The position numbers were made by a program, and so were the translations under genes. DNA of 64,000 nt from JAVJUV01 sp047314965. Its GTDB lineage: Bacteria > Pseudomonadota > Alphaproteobacteria > Rhodobacterales > Rhodobacteraceae. The stretch is from NCBI RefSeq assembly GCF_047314965.1, contig NZ_JBLBVK010000041.1:1-64000 (forward strand). The letters are read 5' to 3'. The first letter of the stretch is position 1. Every line of letters starts with the position of its first letter. Positions 8,601-16,897 of the stretch are shown here, in pieces. The notes beneath the pieces were generated by a model. The model was not told where the DNA came from and made no database searches. It saw only the letters and a list, made by a program, of their open reading frames with translations.

Positions 8601-9131
8601 GGGCTTGAGGATCGGCCGCATGCCCCGGCCGCCGCCGCCCCAGGAGGCCTTGAGCATCATCGGATATCCGACTTCCTCGGCGGCCTTGCGGGTGGCCTCC
8701 ATGTCGTCGGTCAGGACCTCGGAGGCGGGAATGACCGGCACGCCGGCCTTGATTGCGACCTTGCGGGCGCTGGCCTTGTCGCCGAGGGCGCGCATGGTTT
8801 CGGCCTTCGGGCCGATGAACGTAATCCCATTTCGTTCGCAGGCATCGACGAAGGCCGGGTTTTCGGAGAGCAGGCCATAGCCGGGGTGGATCGCATCGGC
8901 ACCGCATTCGCGCGCCACGCGGATCATCTCGTCGATGGAAAGATAGGCCGCAACGGGCCCCATGCCCTTGCCGATCAGATACGCCTCGTCAGCCTTGAAG
9001 CGGTGCAGCGACAGCTTGTCTTCGTCGGCATAGACCGCAACGGTTCGTTTCCCGAGTTCGTTCGCCGCCCGCATCACGCGGATTGCGATTTCGCCACGGT
9101 TGGCGATGAGGATCTTCTTGAACTCGGTCAT
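5688..9131 (-). CDS. pyc: Pyruvate carboxylase
   Basis: A full-length 1147-residue biotin enzyme that converts pyruvate, bicarbonate and ATP to oxaloacetate, the main anaplerotic step. Domains in order: biotin carboxylase with ATP-grasp fold (about 1-450; KILIANRGEIA start, glycine-rich SWGGGGRGM), carboxyltransferase TIM barrel (about 530-800; DTTMRDGHQS, metal-binding HFHTHDTAG), a tetramerisation/PC-only region, and a C-terminal biotinyl domain with EAMKMET, biotinyl Lys about residue 1113. It is a single-chain alpha4-type enzyme and stands alone. Confidence 0.97.
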   Translation of the reverse strand: MTEFKKILIANRGEIAIRVMRAANELGKRTVAVYADEDKLSLHRFKADEAYLIGKGMGPVAAYLSIDEMIRVARECGADAIHPGYGLLSENPAFVDACERNGITFIGPKAETMRALGDKASARKVAIKAGVPVIPASEVLTDDMEATRKAAEEVGYPMMLKASWGGGGRGMRPILKPEELEEKVLEGRREAEAAFGNGEGYLEKMIMRARHVEVQILGDKNGNIYHLWERDCSVQRRNQKVVERAPAPYLSGAQREKICSLGKKIAEAVKYECAGTIEFLMDMDSGEFYFIEVNPRVQVEHTVTEEVTGIDIVQAQIKIAEGKSLMEATGTASQYDVQLNGHAIQCRITTEDPTNNFIPDYGRITAYRGATGMGIRLDGGTAYSGAVITRYYDSLLEKVTAWAPTPEAAIARMDRALREFRIRGVSTNIAFVENLLKHPTFLNNEYHTKFIDQTPELFDFKPRRDRATKILTYIGDIMINGHPETVGRPKPPADVKNPRKPELRTESPRPGTRQILDEFGPEALADWMLDQKQVLITDTTMRDGHQSLLATRMRSIDMVRIAPAYAANLPELFSVECWGGATFDVAYRFLQECPWQRLRDIRRFMPNLMTQMLLRGSNGVGYTNYPDNVVQAFVKHAAETGIDVFRVFDSLNWVENMRVAMDAVVAANKVCEGTICYTGDLLDPNRAKYNLIYYVDMGKELKAAGAHVLGLKDMAGLLRPDAARILVKALKEEVGLPVHFHTHDTAGIACATILAAAESGVDAVDCAMDSLSGNTSQATLGTVVEMLAHTDRATGLDITAIREISNYFETVRAHYAAFESGMQAPSSEVYLHEMPGGQFTNLKAQARSMGLEERWHEVAQTYADVNQMFGDIVKVTPSSKVVGDMALMMVSQGLTRADVEDPKKEVSFPDSVVDMMRGNLGRPPGGFPPAIVKKILKNEKPLTDRPGKNLPPVDLEKARKEASESLEGRAITDDDLMGYLMYPKVFTDYARRHEVYGPVRTLRTSTFFYGMAPGDEISPEIDPGVRLEIRCQAIAETNDEGEAKVFFELNGQPRTVRVTDRSSTSAAAARPKADPTNEGHIGAPMPGVVATVAVTPGAEVKAGDLMLTIEAMKMETGIHAERDATVKAVHVTPGAQIDAKDLLVELE

Positions 9132-9473
9132 CTGGGCAGGTCCTGTCTTTGCAGTTGCAGCACTGTGTTAAAGGTTGGGTAATTATTCAGCAAGTGTTGG
9201 GGTGGAAGGTTGATTGACCGTGCCGCATTGCATGCCTGTGTTTCTGCATGTGCGAAATGATGGCGCCTAAACTTTCGTCGTTTCTGATGTGTATGTTCAG
9301 CCTGTTCCCTCGCGGCGGATGGTCGGTTTCGGAGGTTCTTGAACGAAGTCGGTTGGCTGAAGATAGGGCGAAAAGTTACCGCGAGTAAAGTTTCTGGCTT
9401 ATCGCCTTATTTTTGCCACATTGCCAGTAAAATATCGATATTTGTTTGAGTCGTTTGTTTGAGGAAGCGTTTC
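9132..9473. other. Divergent intergenic region, pyc / TadG-like gene
   Basis: 342 bases without a credible gene, clearly more AT-rich than the flanks in its right half. It should hold the promoters of pyc (minus) and of the TadG-like gene (plus). The one distinct structure is the 14-bp palindrome at 9430-9443 listed separately. Confidence 0.5.
9430..9443. promoter_or_regulatory. 14-bp perfect palindrome AAATATCGATATTT
   Basis: AAATATCGATATTT is its own reverse complement and lies 30 bp upstream of the GTG start of the TadG-like gene, in an otherwise GC-rich genome. The position and symmetry suit a dimeric regulator site near the promoter. No known consensus was recognised. Confidence 0.4.
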
Positions 9474-11024
9474 GTGTCGAGTTCTTTTTTTCAAGTGCAA
9501 GCCTTCAAAAGAAATGCGTCTTTCTTCGAGAGACGATTTCTGAATTCGGAAAGCGGCTCCCTCACCATTTTCAGCCTGTTTCTGTTCGTCATTCTGCTGA
9601 TGATGGCTGGCCTTGCCGTCGATATGGTCCACCACGAGCGGAATCGGGTATATGTCCAGAATACCTTGGATGTCGCGGTGCTTGCCGCAGCCAGCGCCTC
9701 GCAGGATCTGGACTCGGAAGAGGTCATCGCCAGCTTCGTCGAGGCGGCCGGTATAGACCCCGACACCATCCATTTGACCACAAGCGATGTGGATGGCGAA
9801 ACGCGTGCGTCGGCCGCGGCGGATGTCTCGACCGGTACCTTGTTCGCAGGCTTGATGGGCATCAACAGCCTGTACAGTCCGATCGATTCGGAAGCGATGG
9901 AGAGCATGACGAGGCTCGAAATATCCCTCGTCCTCGATTTCTCGGGATCGATGCGTGAGAACGCACAGGGTTTGGGGGCCGGGGGTGAAAAGACCCAGGC
10001 CTTGCGTGATGCTGTCGGGGATTTCATCAACCTGATCTATCAACTTGATTGCTCCACCGGCGTTTGTACCCAGCCGAATTCGAACGTGGACGTAACCGTG
10101 AACATCATTCCCTACGCAGGAACGGTGAACCCGGGCCCGGAGATGGCCGAGATCCTCGGGATGGATCGGTGGCATGACTGGTCGTCCTGCCCGTTTCTGG
10201 AGGCATCCGATTACAGCAATACGGCGCTTCCCGATGCGGAAAGCCAGATGCCTCACTTCGTGATCTGGACCGAAGAACTGGATGTCTGGACGCAGTATGG
10301 CTGGTGTCCGACTGACGACGGTTCGATCCTCTATGGTGGAACCGATCCGGAAGCGATCAAGCAATATGTCAACGATCTGCCTCTGTACGATGGGACGGCA
10401 ACGGCTGAAGGGTTCAAGTGGGGTCTTTCGCTGCTGTCGCCGAGTTCGCGCAACGAGATGCAGGAGCTGGCAGACCTTGGCGTGACCGGCGATATCCGAG
10501 ACGATTTTCCGGCGAACTATACCACCAACACGAAAAAGGTGTTGATCCTGATGACCGATGGCAAGACGACGCCGCAGGTCGTGCCGACGGATTTTTCCTT
10601 TGACGCATTGTATGACAACGATCGCCCGAACAGACCGCTGTACGACGAGTATCTCCATATCCTGGATCGCTATGCCAGCGTCGGATCCGACGGTGAGCCG
10701 AACACCCTTGAGGAGGTGGAGGCCTATGTGCAGCCCCAGGTGAGGTGGAATGCGTTGGATGATCCGTTGTTCACTCGCGAGGAAGCCGTCGCCAATTTGT
10801 TGCAGCAATGCGCCCTGGCCAAGTCGGCGGCCAACGGAGCCTCGGACCCCATATCGGTATATACGATCCGCTTCCTGAACGATGACGACTGGGTCGAGAA
10901 CTACATGAGGGAATGCGCCAGCGAAGAAGGGTTCTTCTTCGACGTGAACGACCTCGATATCCAGTCTGCTTTCGTTTCGGTCGCGCGCCACATCAATCAC
11001 ACCATGCTCGCTCTGGTGAGATAG
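9474..11024 (+). CDS. TadG-like pilus-assembly protein with von Willebrand factor A domain
   Basis: A 516-residue membrane-anchored protein. The N-terminus has a TadE/TadG-type segment (ESGSLTIFSLFLFVILLMM, about 25-50) that should anchor it in the inner membrane. A von Willebrand A domain follows, with MIDAS motif DFSGSM (155-160) and a second acidic site in LILMTDGKT. Four or more cysteines in the insert (DCSTGVCTQ, SSCPF) suggest periplasmic disulfides. I chose GTG at 9474, which has GAGGAAG seven bases upstream; a TTG at 9459 is also in frame. No other tad genes are near, so it is an orphan. The exact role is unknown. Confidence 0.8.
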   Translation: MSSSFFQVQAFKRNASFFERRFLNSESGSLTIFSLFLFVILLMMAGLAVDMVHHERNRVYVQNTLDVAVLAAASASQDLDSEEVIASFVEAAGIDPDTIHLTTSDVDGETRASAAADVSTGTLFAGLMGINSLYSPIDSEAMESMTRLEISLVLDFSGSMRENAQGLGAGGEKTQALRDAVGDFINLIYQLDCSTGVCTQPNSNVDVTVNIIPYAGTVNPGPEMAEILGMDRWHDWSSCPFLEASDYSNTALPDAESQMPHFVIWTEELDVWTQYGWCPTDDGSILYGGTDPEAIKQYVNDLPLYDGTATAEGFKWGLSLLSPSSRNEMQELADLGVTGDIRDDFPANYTTNTKKVLILMTDGKTTPQVVPTDFSFDALYDNDRPNRPLYDEYLHILDRYASVGSDGEPNTLEEVEAYVQPQVRWNALDDPLFTREEAVANLLQQCALAKSAANGASDPISVYTIRFLNDDDWVENYMRECASEEGFFFDVNDLDIQSAFVSVARHINHTMLALVR

Positions 11025-11072
11025 CGCAGTTTGCCATGCGGTTCATTCGGGCCCTGGAGGCATTCCCGCCTT

Positions 11073-12215
11073 CTAGGCCCGAGTGACCAGATGGTCCTTC
11101 AGTTCCGCCAGCGTTCTTGCCCCGATCTGCCCCATGTTCAGGAACATGTCATCCTTGAGGATGTGGATCAGGTGGGGCGGACCTTTCTCGCCGAGGGCGC
11201 CCACGGCATAGTGGAACGCGCGGCCGAGCATCACGAAATCCGCGCCAAGCGCCAGTGCGCGCATGATGTCCAGACCGCCTGTCACGCCGGAATCGAAAAC
11301 GATCGGCGTGTCGGGGAGCGCGGCACGGATGGCAGGAAGCGCGAGGATCGACGCGGGGCCCCCGTCGAACTGGCGCCCGGTATGGTTCGAAATCCAGATG
11401 CCATCGACGCCCTTGTCGACAAGCCGCTGCGCGTCCTCGACCTTCTGGATGCCCTTGACCAGGAACGGGCCATCCCAAATCTCGCGGATTTCGTCGATGT
11501 CCGACCAGCCGGGCTGGCCGCGAATGATGTGACCCGCATGGGCCACGGAGTTGTACTCGTTTGATTTCTTCGCGTAATCCTCGCAGAACTTGAGGCTTGG
11601 GATGCCTTCCTTGAGCGTCCCGATGGTCCACTCGGGATGGGTCATCATCGACCAGATCATCGCCGCATTCACCTTCGGCGGGATTGTCAGGTTGGCGCGC
11701 CGCTGACGCTCGCGTCGCGAGTCCACCGGGACATCGACCGTCAGGATCAGGGTATGAAAGCCGGCGTTCTTCGCGCGCGCAAGCATATCGGCGCGGATGT
11801 CCTTGTCGCGTGGCATGTAGAGCTGAAACCAGCCCTGATCGCCGATGGTGGGCGCCAGCGTTTCGGGCACCACGGTCGCCACCGTGGACATGGAATAGGG
11901 AATCCCCGCTTTCGAGCAGGCAGCCGAGATGATCTTCTCCGCCCTCGGCCACATGATGCCCGACATGCCCACCGGCGCGCAGCCGAAGGGAAGCGGATAC
12001 TTCCGTCCCAGGAACTCGGTCGAGAGGTCCGGCGTGAAGTTTCCTTCAAGGATCGACGGCATGAAATGGATGTCGTTCAGCGCCGACATGTTGCGGCGAT
12101 GCTGGTCTTCAAGCCCGGTCGCGCTGTCGAGGTATTCGAAGACGAAATGCGGCACGCGGCGGCGCGCGCGTTTGCGCAGATCGGAGATGGCGGGAAAGCG
12201 AGTGTCGAGGTTCAT
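11073..12215 (-). CDS. lldD: FMN-dependent L-lactate (alpha-hydroxy acid) dehydrogenase
   Basis: A 380-residue TIM-barrel flavoprotein of the LldD/glycolate-oxidase family, which oxidises L-lactate to pyruvate at the membrane and passes electrons to quinone. Signature residues are the active-site SNHTGRQFDGG (H278, R281), Lys at about 254 (FLVKGI) and Y133 of QLYMPRDK. Start is the ATG giving MNLDTRFPAI; a 19-residue upstream extension is open but untypical. Other 2-hydroxy acids such as glycolate or mandelate cannot be excluded. It is monocistronic and diverges from the BLUF gene. Confidence 0.85.
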   Translation of the reverse strand: MNLDTRFPAISDLRKRARRRVPHFVFEYLDSATGLEDQHRRNMSALNDIHFMPSILEGNFTPDLSTEFLGRKYPLPFGCAPVGMSGIMWPRAEKIISAACSKAGIPYSMSTVATVVPETLAPTIGDQGWFQLYMPRDKDIRADMLARAKNAGFHTLILTVDVPVDSRRERQRRANLTIPPKVNAAMIWSMMTHPEWTIGTLKEGIPSLKFCEDYAKKSNEYNSVAHAGHIIRGQPGWSDIDEIREIWDGPFLVKGIQKVEDAQRLVDKGVDGIWISNHTGRQFDGGPASILALPAIRAALPDTPIVFDSGVTGGLDIMRALALGADFVMLGRAFHYAVGALGEKGPPHLIHILKDDMFLNMGQIGARTLAELKDHLVTRA

Positions 12216-12369
12216 GGCGCGAATATGCCCGGTTCTGGAATGGCCGCAAGGGGGCAGGGAGACCTTAACCATCTCGCAACCCTGAACTCAAAAAGGAGAA
12301 GATAAGATTTGCGCCATATGCGACTAAAGGCACGTGGGGTCCGGGCGCAGTTCAGGAGTATTCAGTGCC

Positions 12370-12819
12370 ATGATTCAGATCGTTTATGAAAGCGAAGCCT
12401 CGGCGTCGTTCCGCGCGCAAGATCTTGTCGACATCATCGAGATTGCAAGGTCTGCAAACCCGGCCCGGCATATCACGGGCATGCTGATCTTCCACGAAGG
12501 GCGCTTCGTGCAGGTCATCGAAGGGCCACAGACCAACGTTCTAGAGCTTTACCAGCATATCCAGTCCGATCCGCGCCATGCGGACATCTGGCGTCTTGCG
12601 CGCCTGAGCATAGAGGAGCGTGTTTTTGCGCGATGGAGCATGGGCTTGCTGACCAAGGACAACATGCCCGAGCGGCTTGTCGACAGTTTGCGCGACTTTC
12701 GGGAGGTGTCCTGCCGCCTGAAGCAAGCCGCCGCAGCCAACCCAGATGGTGATAGCGCCTATACGGTGCGACTTGTGAGAGGCTTTCTGAGCCAGTTCAA
12801 GGAATTGGAAACCGCCTGA
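12370..12819 (+). CDS. BLUF-domain blue-light sensor
   Basis: A 149-residue short BLUF protein. The FAD-binding photoreceptor core is intact: Y6 (VYESEA), N30 (ARSAN), Q48 (GRFVQVIEG) and M91 (RWSMG), matching the photocycle Tyr, Asn and Gln and the Met position of AppA/PixD-type proteins. After about residue 100 there is only a short helical C-terminus, so it must signal through a partner protein. The neighbours (lactate dehydrogenase, helicase) are not known partners. An AGGAG lies 11 bases before the ATG. Confidence 0.88.
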   Translation: MIQIVYESEASASFRAQDLVDIIEIARSANPARHITGMLIFHEGRFVQVIEGPQTNVLELYQHIQSDPRHADIWRLARLSIEERVFARWSMGLLTKDNMPERLVDSLRDFREVSCRLKQAAAANPDGDSAYTVRLVRGFLSQFKELETA

Positions 12820-12894
12820 ATGGATGGCGAAAAAAGGCGGAACAAAATGGAAACTTCACTTTAACCTCCCGCCGGGTGGCACTATCATTCTGCC

Positions 12895-15258
12895 ATGAAC
12901 TGGGCTTCCGACGATGATATGCCAGAGCGCGCCCCCCTGTCCCGGCAGGCGATGGCGGCGCGCGCGGCGCCGTATCTTGACGACCTGAACCCGCCGCAGC
13001 GTGAGGCGGCCACCACTTTGGATGGGCCGGTCCTGATGCTGGCCGGTGCAGGGACGGGGAAGACAAAGGCGCTGACGACGCGCATCGCCCATCTTCTGGC
13101 CACCGGAACGGCCCGGCCGAACGAGATCCTTTCCGTAACATTCACGAACAAGGCCGCCCGCGAGATGAAGACCCGCGTGGCCCGGCTTTTGGGTCAGGCC
13201 GTCGAGGGTATGCCCTGGCTTGGCACGTTTCATGCCATCTGCGTGAAACTTCTTCGCCGTCATGCCGAGCTGGTCGGATTGAAGACGAATTTCACCATCC
13301 TCGATACCGACGATCAGGTTCGGCTTCTGAAGCAGCTGGTGGTAGCGGCGAACATCGACGAGAAGCGCTGGCCAGCGCGCCAGTTGGCGCACATCATCGA
13401 TGGATGGAAAAACCGCGCCTGGACGCCGGACAAGGTGCCGGCTGCCGAGCATGGCGCGTTCAACCGCCGGGGCGTGGAACTCTATGCCGAGTACCAGGAG
13501 CGTCTGAAGACGCTGAACGCGGTGGATTTCGGCGATCTGCTGCTGCATGTCGTCACGATCTTCCAGACCCACGATGACGTGCTGCAGCAATACCAGCGCT
13601 GGTTCCGCTACATTCTGGTCGACGAGTATCAGGATACGAACGTTGCGCAGTACCTTTGGTTGCGGCTTCTGGCGGGCGGGCACAAGAATATCTGCTGTGT
13701 CGGCGATGACGACCAGTCGATCTATGGCTGGCGCGGGGCCGAGGTGGGCAACATCCTTCGGTTCGAAAAGGATTTCCCGGGTGCCCGGGTGATCCGGCTG
13801 GAGCAGAACTACCGCTCGACGCCGCATATCCTCGCCGCGGCCTCCGGCGTGATCGAGGGTAACCAGGGACGGCTGGGCAAGACGCTGTTCACCGATCTCT
13901 CCGAGGGCGAGAAGGTGCGCCTCATCGGCCATTGGGACGGTGAAGAAGAGGCGCGCTGGATCGGCGAAGAGATCGAGGCGATGCAGGGCGGAACGCGCGG
14001 CATGCGGCCGTTCTCCCTGAACGATATGGCCATTCTCGTCCGTGCTTCGCACCAGATGCGCGCGTTCGAGGACCGGTTCCTGACGATCGGGCTACCCTAC
14101 CGCGTGATCGGCGGTCCTCGCTTTTACGAGCGGATGGAAATTCGGGACGCCATGGCCTATTTCCGCGTGTCGGTGTCGCCGGACGACGACCTGGCCTTCG
14201 AGCGGATCGTGAACACGCCGAAGCGTGGGCTGGGCGACAAGGCGCAGCAGAAGATTCAGGTGGCGGCGCGGTCGAATGGCGTGAACCTTGTCGAAGGGGC
14301 GCGCTTGTTGCTGGCAGCCAAGGAAATCGGCGGCAAGGGCGGGACGGAACTGGCGAAGCTGATCGACGGGATCGACCGCTGGCACGCTCTGGTGCGCGCG
14401 GGTGTGGATCATATCGAGACCGCCGAACAAATCCTCGAGGAATCGGGCTATACCGAGCACTGGCAGAATGACAAGACGCCGGAGGCGCCGGGTCGTCTGG
14501 AGAACCTGAAGGAGCTCGTCAAGGCTCTGGAATCCTTCGAGAATCTCCAGGGATTCCTCGAGCATGTCAGCCTGATCATGGACAATGAGAGCGAAGAGAC
14601 CGAGGACAAGGTCTCGATCATGACGCTGCACGCGGCCAAGGGGCTGGAGTTTCCGGTCGTGTTCCTGCCGGGCTGGGAGGACGGGCTTTTCCCGTCGCAG
14701 CGCTCGATGGACGAAAGCGGGCTCAAGGGGCTCGAGGAAGAACGTCGCCTGGCCTATGTTGGGATCACGCGGGCCGAGGAACTGGCGACGATCAGTTTCG
14801 CTGCCAATCGCCGCGTCTATGGCCAGTGGCAGTCGCAACTCCCATCGCGTTTCATCGACGAACTGCCCGCCGATCACGTGGAGGTCCTGACCCCGCCCGG
14901 TCTGTACGGTGGCGGCTTCGGAGCGGCGGCCCCGGAGATGAGCGCCCCACGCTCGGACCTGCACGACAAGGCGAGCCGCGCGGATGTCTACAATTCGCCG
15001 GGATGGAAACGTCTTCAGACCCGAGCGCAGGGCCGGGGCATGTCTCAGCCCTCGGAGGCGCGCAACGTGGTGATCGACCTCGATGCGGTGTCGGCGTTCA
15101 CGGTCGGCGACCGCGTGTTCCACCAGAAGTTCGGCTATGGCGAAATCACCGGCATCGAGGGCGACAAGCTGGATATCGCCTTCGACAAGGCCGGCGAGAA
15201 GAAGGTGGTGGCGAAATTCATTACCGCGGCCGAAAGCGCGGGCGACGTGCCGTTCTGA
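12895..15258 (+). CDS. uvrD: UvrD/PcrA-type ATP-dependent DNA helicase
   Basis: A 787-residue superfamily 1A 3'-5' helicase used in nucleotide excision and mismatch repair. Motif I is AGAGTGKTK (from residue 50), motif II VDEYQDTN (242-249), motif III GDDDQSIYGWRG, motif IV LEQNYRS, motif V LHAAKGLEFPVVFLPG and motif VI RLAYVGITRA. The C-terminal tail ends in a Tudor-like segment (GDRVFHQKFGYGEITGIEGDKLDI), as in PcrA/UvrD. Length is slightly above E. coli UvrD. Extragenic repeat C follows the stop. Confidence 0.95.
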   Translation: MNWASDDDMPERAPLSRQAMAARAAPYLDDLNPPQREAATTLDGPVLMLAGAGTGKTKALTTRIAHLLATGTARPNEILSVTFTNKAAREMKTRVARLLGQAVEGMPWLGTFHAICVKLLRRHAELVGLKTNFTILDTDDQVRLLKQLVVAANIDEKRWPARQLAHIIDGWKNRAWTPDKVPAAEHGAFNRRGVELYAEYQERLKTLNAVDFGDLLLHVVTIFQTHDDVLQQYQRWFRYILVDEYQDTNVAQYLWLRLLAGGHKNICCVGDDDQSIYGWRGAEVGNILRFEKDFPGARVIRLEQNYRSTPHILAAASGVIEGNQGRLGKTLFTDLSEGEKVRLIGHWDGEEEARWIGEEIEAMQGGTRGMRPFSLNDMAILVRASHQMRAFEDRFLTIGLPYRVIGGPRFYERMEIRDAMAYFRVSVSPDDDLAFERIVNTPKRGLGDKAQQKIQVAARSNGVNLVEGARLLLAAKEIGGKGGTELAKLIDGIDRWHALVRAGVDHIETAEQILEESGYTEHWQNDKTPEAPGRLENLKELVKALESFENLQGFLEHVSLIMDNESEETEDKVSIMTLHAAKGLEFPVVFLPGWEDGLFPSQRSMDESGLKGLEEERRLAYVGITRAEELATISFAANRRVYGQWQSQLPSRFIDELPADHVEVLTPPGLYGGGFGAAAPEMSAPRSDLHDKASRADVYNSPGWKRLQTRAQGRGMSQPSEARNVVIDLDAVSAFTVGDRVFHQKFGYGEITGIEGDKLDIAFDKAGEKKVVAKFITAAESAGDVPF

Positions 15259-15312
15259 ACCCGAGTCGGGGGCTCTGCCCCCGGACCCCCGAAGTATTTT
15301 AACCAAGCGGAA
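15259..15312 (+). repeat. Stop-anchored extragenic repeat with hairpin (copy C)
   Basis: It starts directly after the helicase stop. A 7-bp stem (CGGGGGC 15267-15273, GCCCCCG 15277-15283) is followed by ACCCCCGAAGTATTTT and AACCAAGCGGAAAGA. The tail matches copies B and D, and the orientation follows the gene. It may serve as terminator. Confidence 0.75.
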
Positions 15313-15416
15313 AGACAATTTGTCTTAGATTGTCCCGGCGGTACAGGCGGAAGCGCCGATGACCACCCAAGGGGAAGGCATGGTCTTCCCGGAGAGGGCG
15401 TCCCCGGATGCTCTCT

Positions 15417-15480
15417 CCGTCTTTCCTCTTGGCTCAAATACTTCGGGGAGCGCGAGGGGCTGGCCCCTCGCTCCCGAGGC
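15417..15480 (-). repeat. Stop-anchored extragenic repeat with hairpin (copy D)
   Basis: On the minus strand it begins six bases after the aminopeptidase stop. The stem is GCGAGGGGC (15452-15460) / GCCCCTCGC (15463-15471), and its minus-strand tail reads CCCCGAAGTATTTGAGCC followed by AAGAGGAAAG, nearly identical to copy B. It faces copy C across about 100 bases that hold no visible gene. Confidence 0.75.
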
Positions 15481-15485
15481 TCGAG

Positions 15486-16733
15486 TCAATCGGCCCAGTT
15501 TCCGCCCCGGAACACCGCAACGCGTTCCTCCGATAGAGTGATGCCGTCGATCTCGGTGTCGGCGGCGCCGATCATCCAGTCGACATGGATCAGGCTTGAG
15601 TTGCCGCCGCGTGCGGCGATGTCGACGTCCGAGAGGCCGGCGGTGTCGCGCAGGCAGTCTTTGTAGCATTGCCCGAGCGCTATGTGGCAGGCGGCGTTTT
15701 CGTCGAAGAGGGTGTTGTAGAACAGGACGCCGGACTCGGAGATAGGCGAGGCATGTGGGACAAGCGCGACCTCGCCGATCCGGCGCGCGCCTTCGTCGGT
15801 TTCGATCAGCTTGAGGAAGACCTCCTCGCCACGATCGGCCTTGGCGCGGGTAATTTTCCCGGCTTCAAAGGTGACCTCGATTCCGTCGATCAGCGTGCCC
15901 TGGTGGGCGAGCGGTTTGGAGGCGCGCACGGTGCCTTCGACGCGGTCCTTGTGCGGCGTGGTGAAGACTTCTTCGGTCGGAATGTTCGGATTGCAGGTGA
16001 TGCCGTTCTTTGCCTCGGCAGCGCCGCCTTGCCAGAGGTGACCATCGGCGAGGCCGACCGTCAGGTCCGTGTTGGAGGAGCGGAAGTGCAGGGCCGCGAA
16101 ATCGTGTTCGTTCAGCCAGTCGCGCCGCGCCGCCAGTTCCGTATTGTGCTCAGCCCAGGCGGCGACGGGATCGGCACGGTCGACGCGCGAGGCGGCGAAT
16201 ATGGTGTCGGCCAGAGCGGCCTGGGCCGCGTCCGGGTCGAGGTCAGGGAAAACCTGCCGTGCCCACGCGCGGCCGGGATAGGCGGCGATGGACCAGTTTA
16301 TTTCGAACCCGGATATCTTGGCGAGCGCGGGTTTGTAGGCCGCAGCATTGGCCTTGGCGGCTTCGGCCACTTTGGCGGGATCCATGTCGGACAGCGCCAT
16401 CGGATTGTCGGCGGCGATATGGAGGCGCGCCGCGTTGCCTTCGTAAGCCTTGGCCATGCCTTCGAAGAGCCAGCCTGGAGCATGGCTGAAAGTGCCGTCA
16501 TGGCCATGGAGGTAGCGTGCGCGTGTGATCTCTTCGTCCGACAGGATGGGCGCGACAACCCCCGCGCCTGCGCGGTAGGCCGCCGCCGCGACGCGCCGCA
16601 CGAGGGGCAGCGCTTCGGCGGAGGCCGTGAGAACGAGATCCTGTCCCGGTGCGAGGTTCAGACCCGTGCCGACGATTACATCGGCCAGCTTGTCGAGAAT
16701 CGCGGTGTCGAAGGGAAGGGCGGTATCGTTCAT
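15486..16733 (-). CDS. M29 family aminopeptidase (thermophilic aminopeptidase type)
   Basis: A 415-residue metallopeptidase of the AmpS/AmpT/PepS family, which removes N-terminal residues from peptides in the cytoplasm. The likely metal and catalytic residues line up with Thermus AmpT spacing: E255 (PTEEVFTTPH), E321 (GEVALV), H350 (ENAACHIALG), Y357 (QCYKD), H383 and D385 (IHVDWM). Full length. It is monocistronic, convergent with the helicase gene, and bounded by repeat copy D. Confidence 0.9.
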   Translation of the reverse strand: MNDTALPFDTAILDKLADVIVGTGLNLAPGQDLVLTASAEALPLVRRVAAAAYRAGAGVVAPILSDEEITRARYLHGHDGTFSHAPGWLFEGMAKAYEGNAARLHIAADNPMALSDMDPAKVAEAAKANAAAYKPALAKISGFEINWSIAAYPGRAWARQVFPDLDPDAAQAALADTIFAASRVDRADPVAAWAEHNTELAARRDWLNEHDFAALHFRSSNTDLTVGLADGHLWQGGAAEAKNGITCNPNIPTEEVFTTPHKDRVEGTVRASKPLAHQGTLIDGIEVTFEAGKITRAKADRGEEVFLKLIETDEGARRIGEVALVPHASPISESGVLFYNTLFDENAACHIALGQCYKDCLRDTAGLSDVDIAARGGNSSLIHVDWMIGAADTEIDGITLSEERVAVFRGGNWAD

Positions 16734-16843
16734 CGGTGTCTCCTGGTTCCTGATCGCAATGTCAGGCCGACGAGGGAGAAGGACAAGGGGTTAAGCGGAA
16801 CTGCGGCCGACGTCTTGAGTGGCATCAGCGGGTTTCCCGAAAG

Positions 16844-16876
16844 AAAAGACGCGCCCCGAGAGGCGCGTCTTTTTCG
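16844..16876. terminator. Bidirectional intrinsic terminator
   Basis: A 12-bp stem AAAAGACGCGCC (16844-16855) / GGCGCGTCTTTT (16862-16873) with loop CCGAGA. It is the expected terminator of the DUF6280 gene, which ends at 16898 on the minus strand; the A-run at 16841-16847 supplies the U-tract on that strand. Confidence 0.8.
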
Positions 16877-16897
16877 ATTGGGCTGAACCCGAAGGGA

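Noticed and set aside
6153..9182. A long open frame of about 1009 codons on the plus strand, antisense to pyruvate carboxylase
   Set aside because: The minus-strand pyc is complete with all catalytic motifs. The antisense frame is explained by high GC and codon bias, and its translation has no recognisable domain.
9399..11000. A 533-codon open frame antisense to the TadG-like gene
   Set aside because: The plus-strand protein has a membrane anchor, MIDAS motif and ribosome site; the antisense translation looks like low-complexity shadow sequence rich in Arg, His and Ile.
11025..11082. Terminator between the TadG-like gene and lldD
   Set aside because: TCGGGCC and GGCCCGA can pair, but the loop is over 20 bases, the right arm enters the coding region and no T-tract is present.
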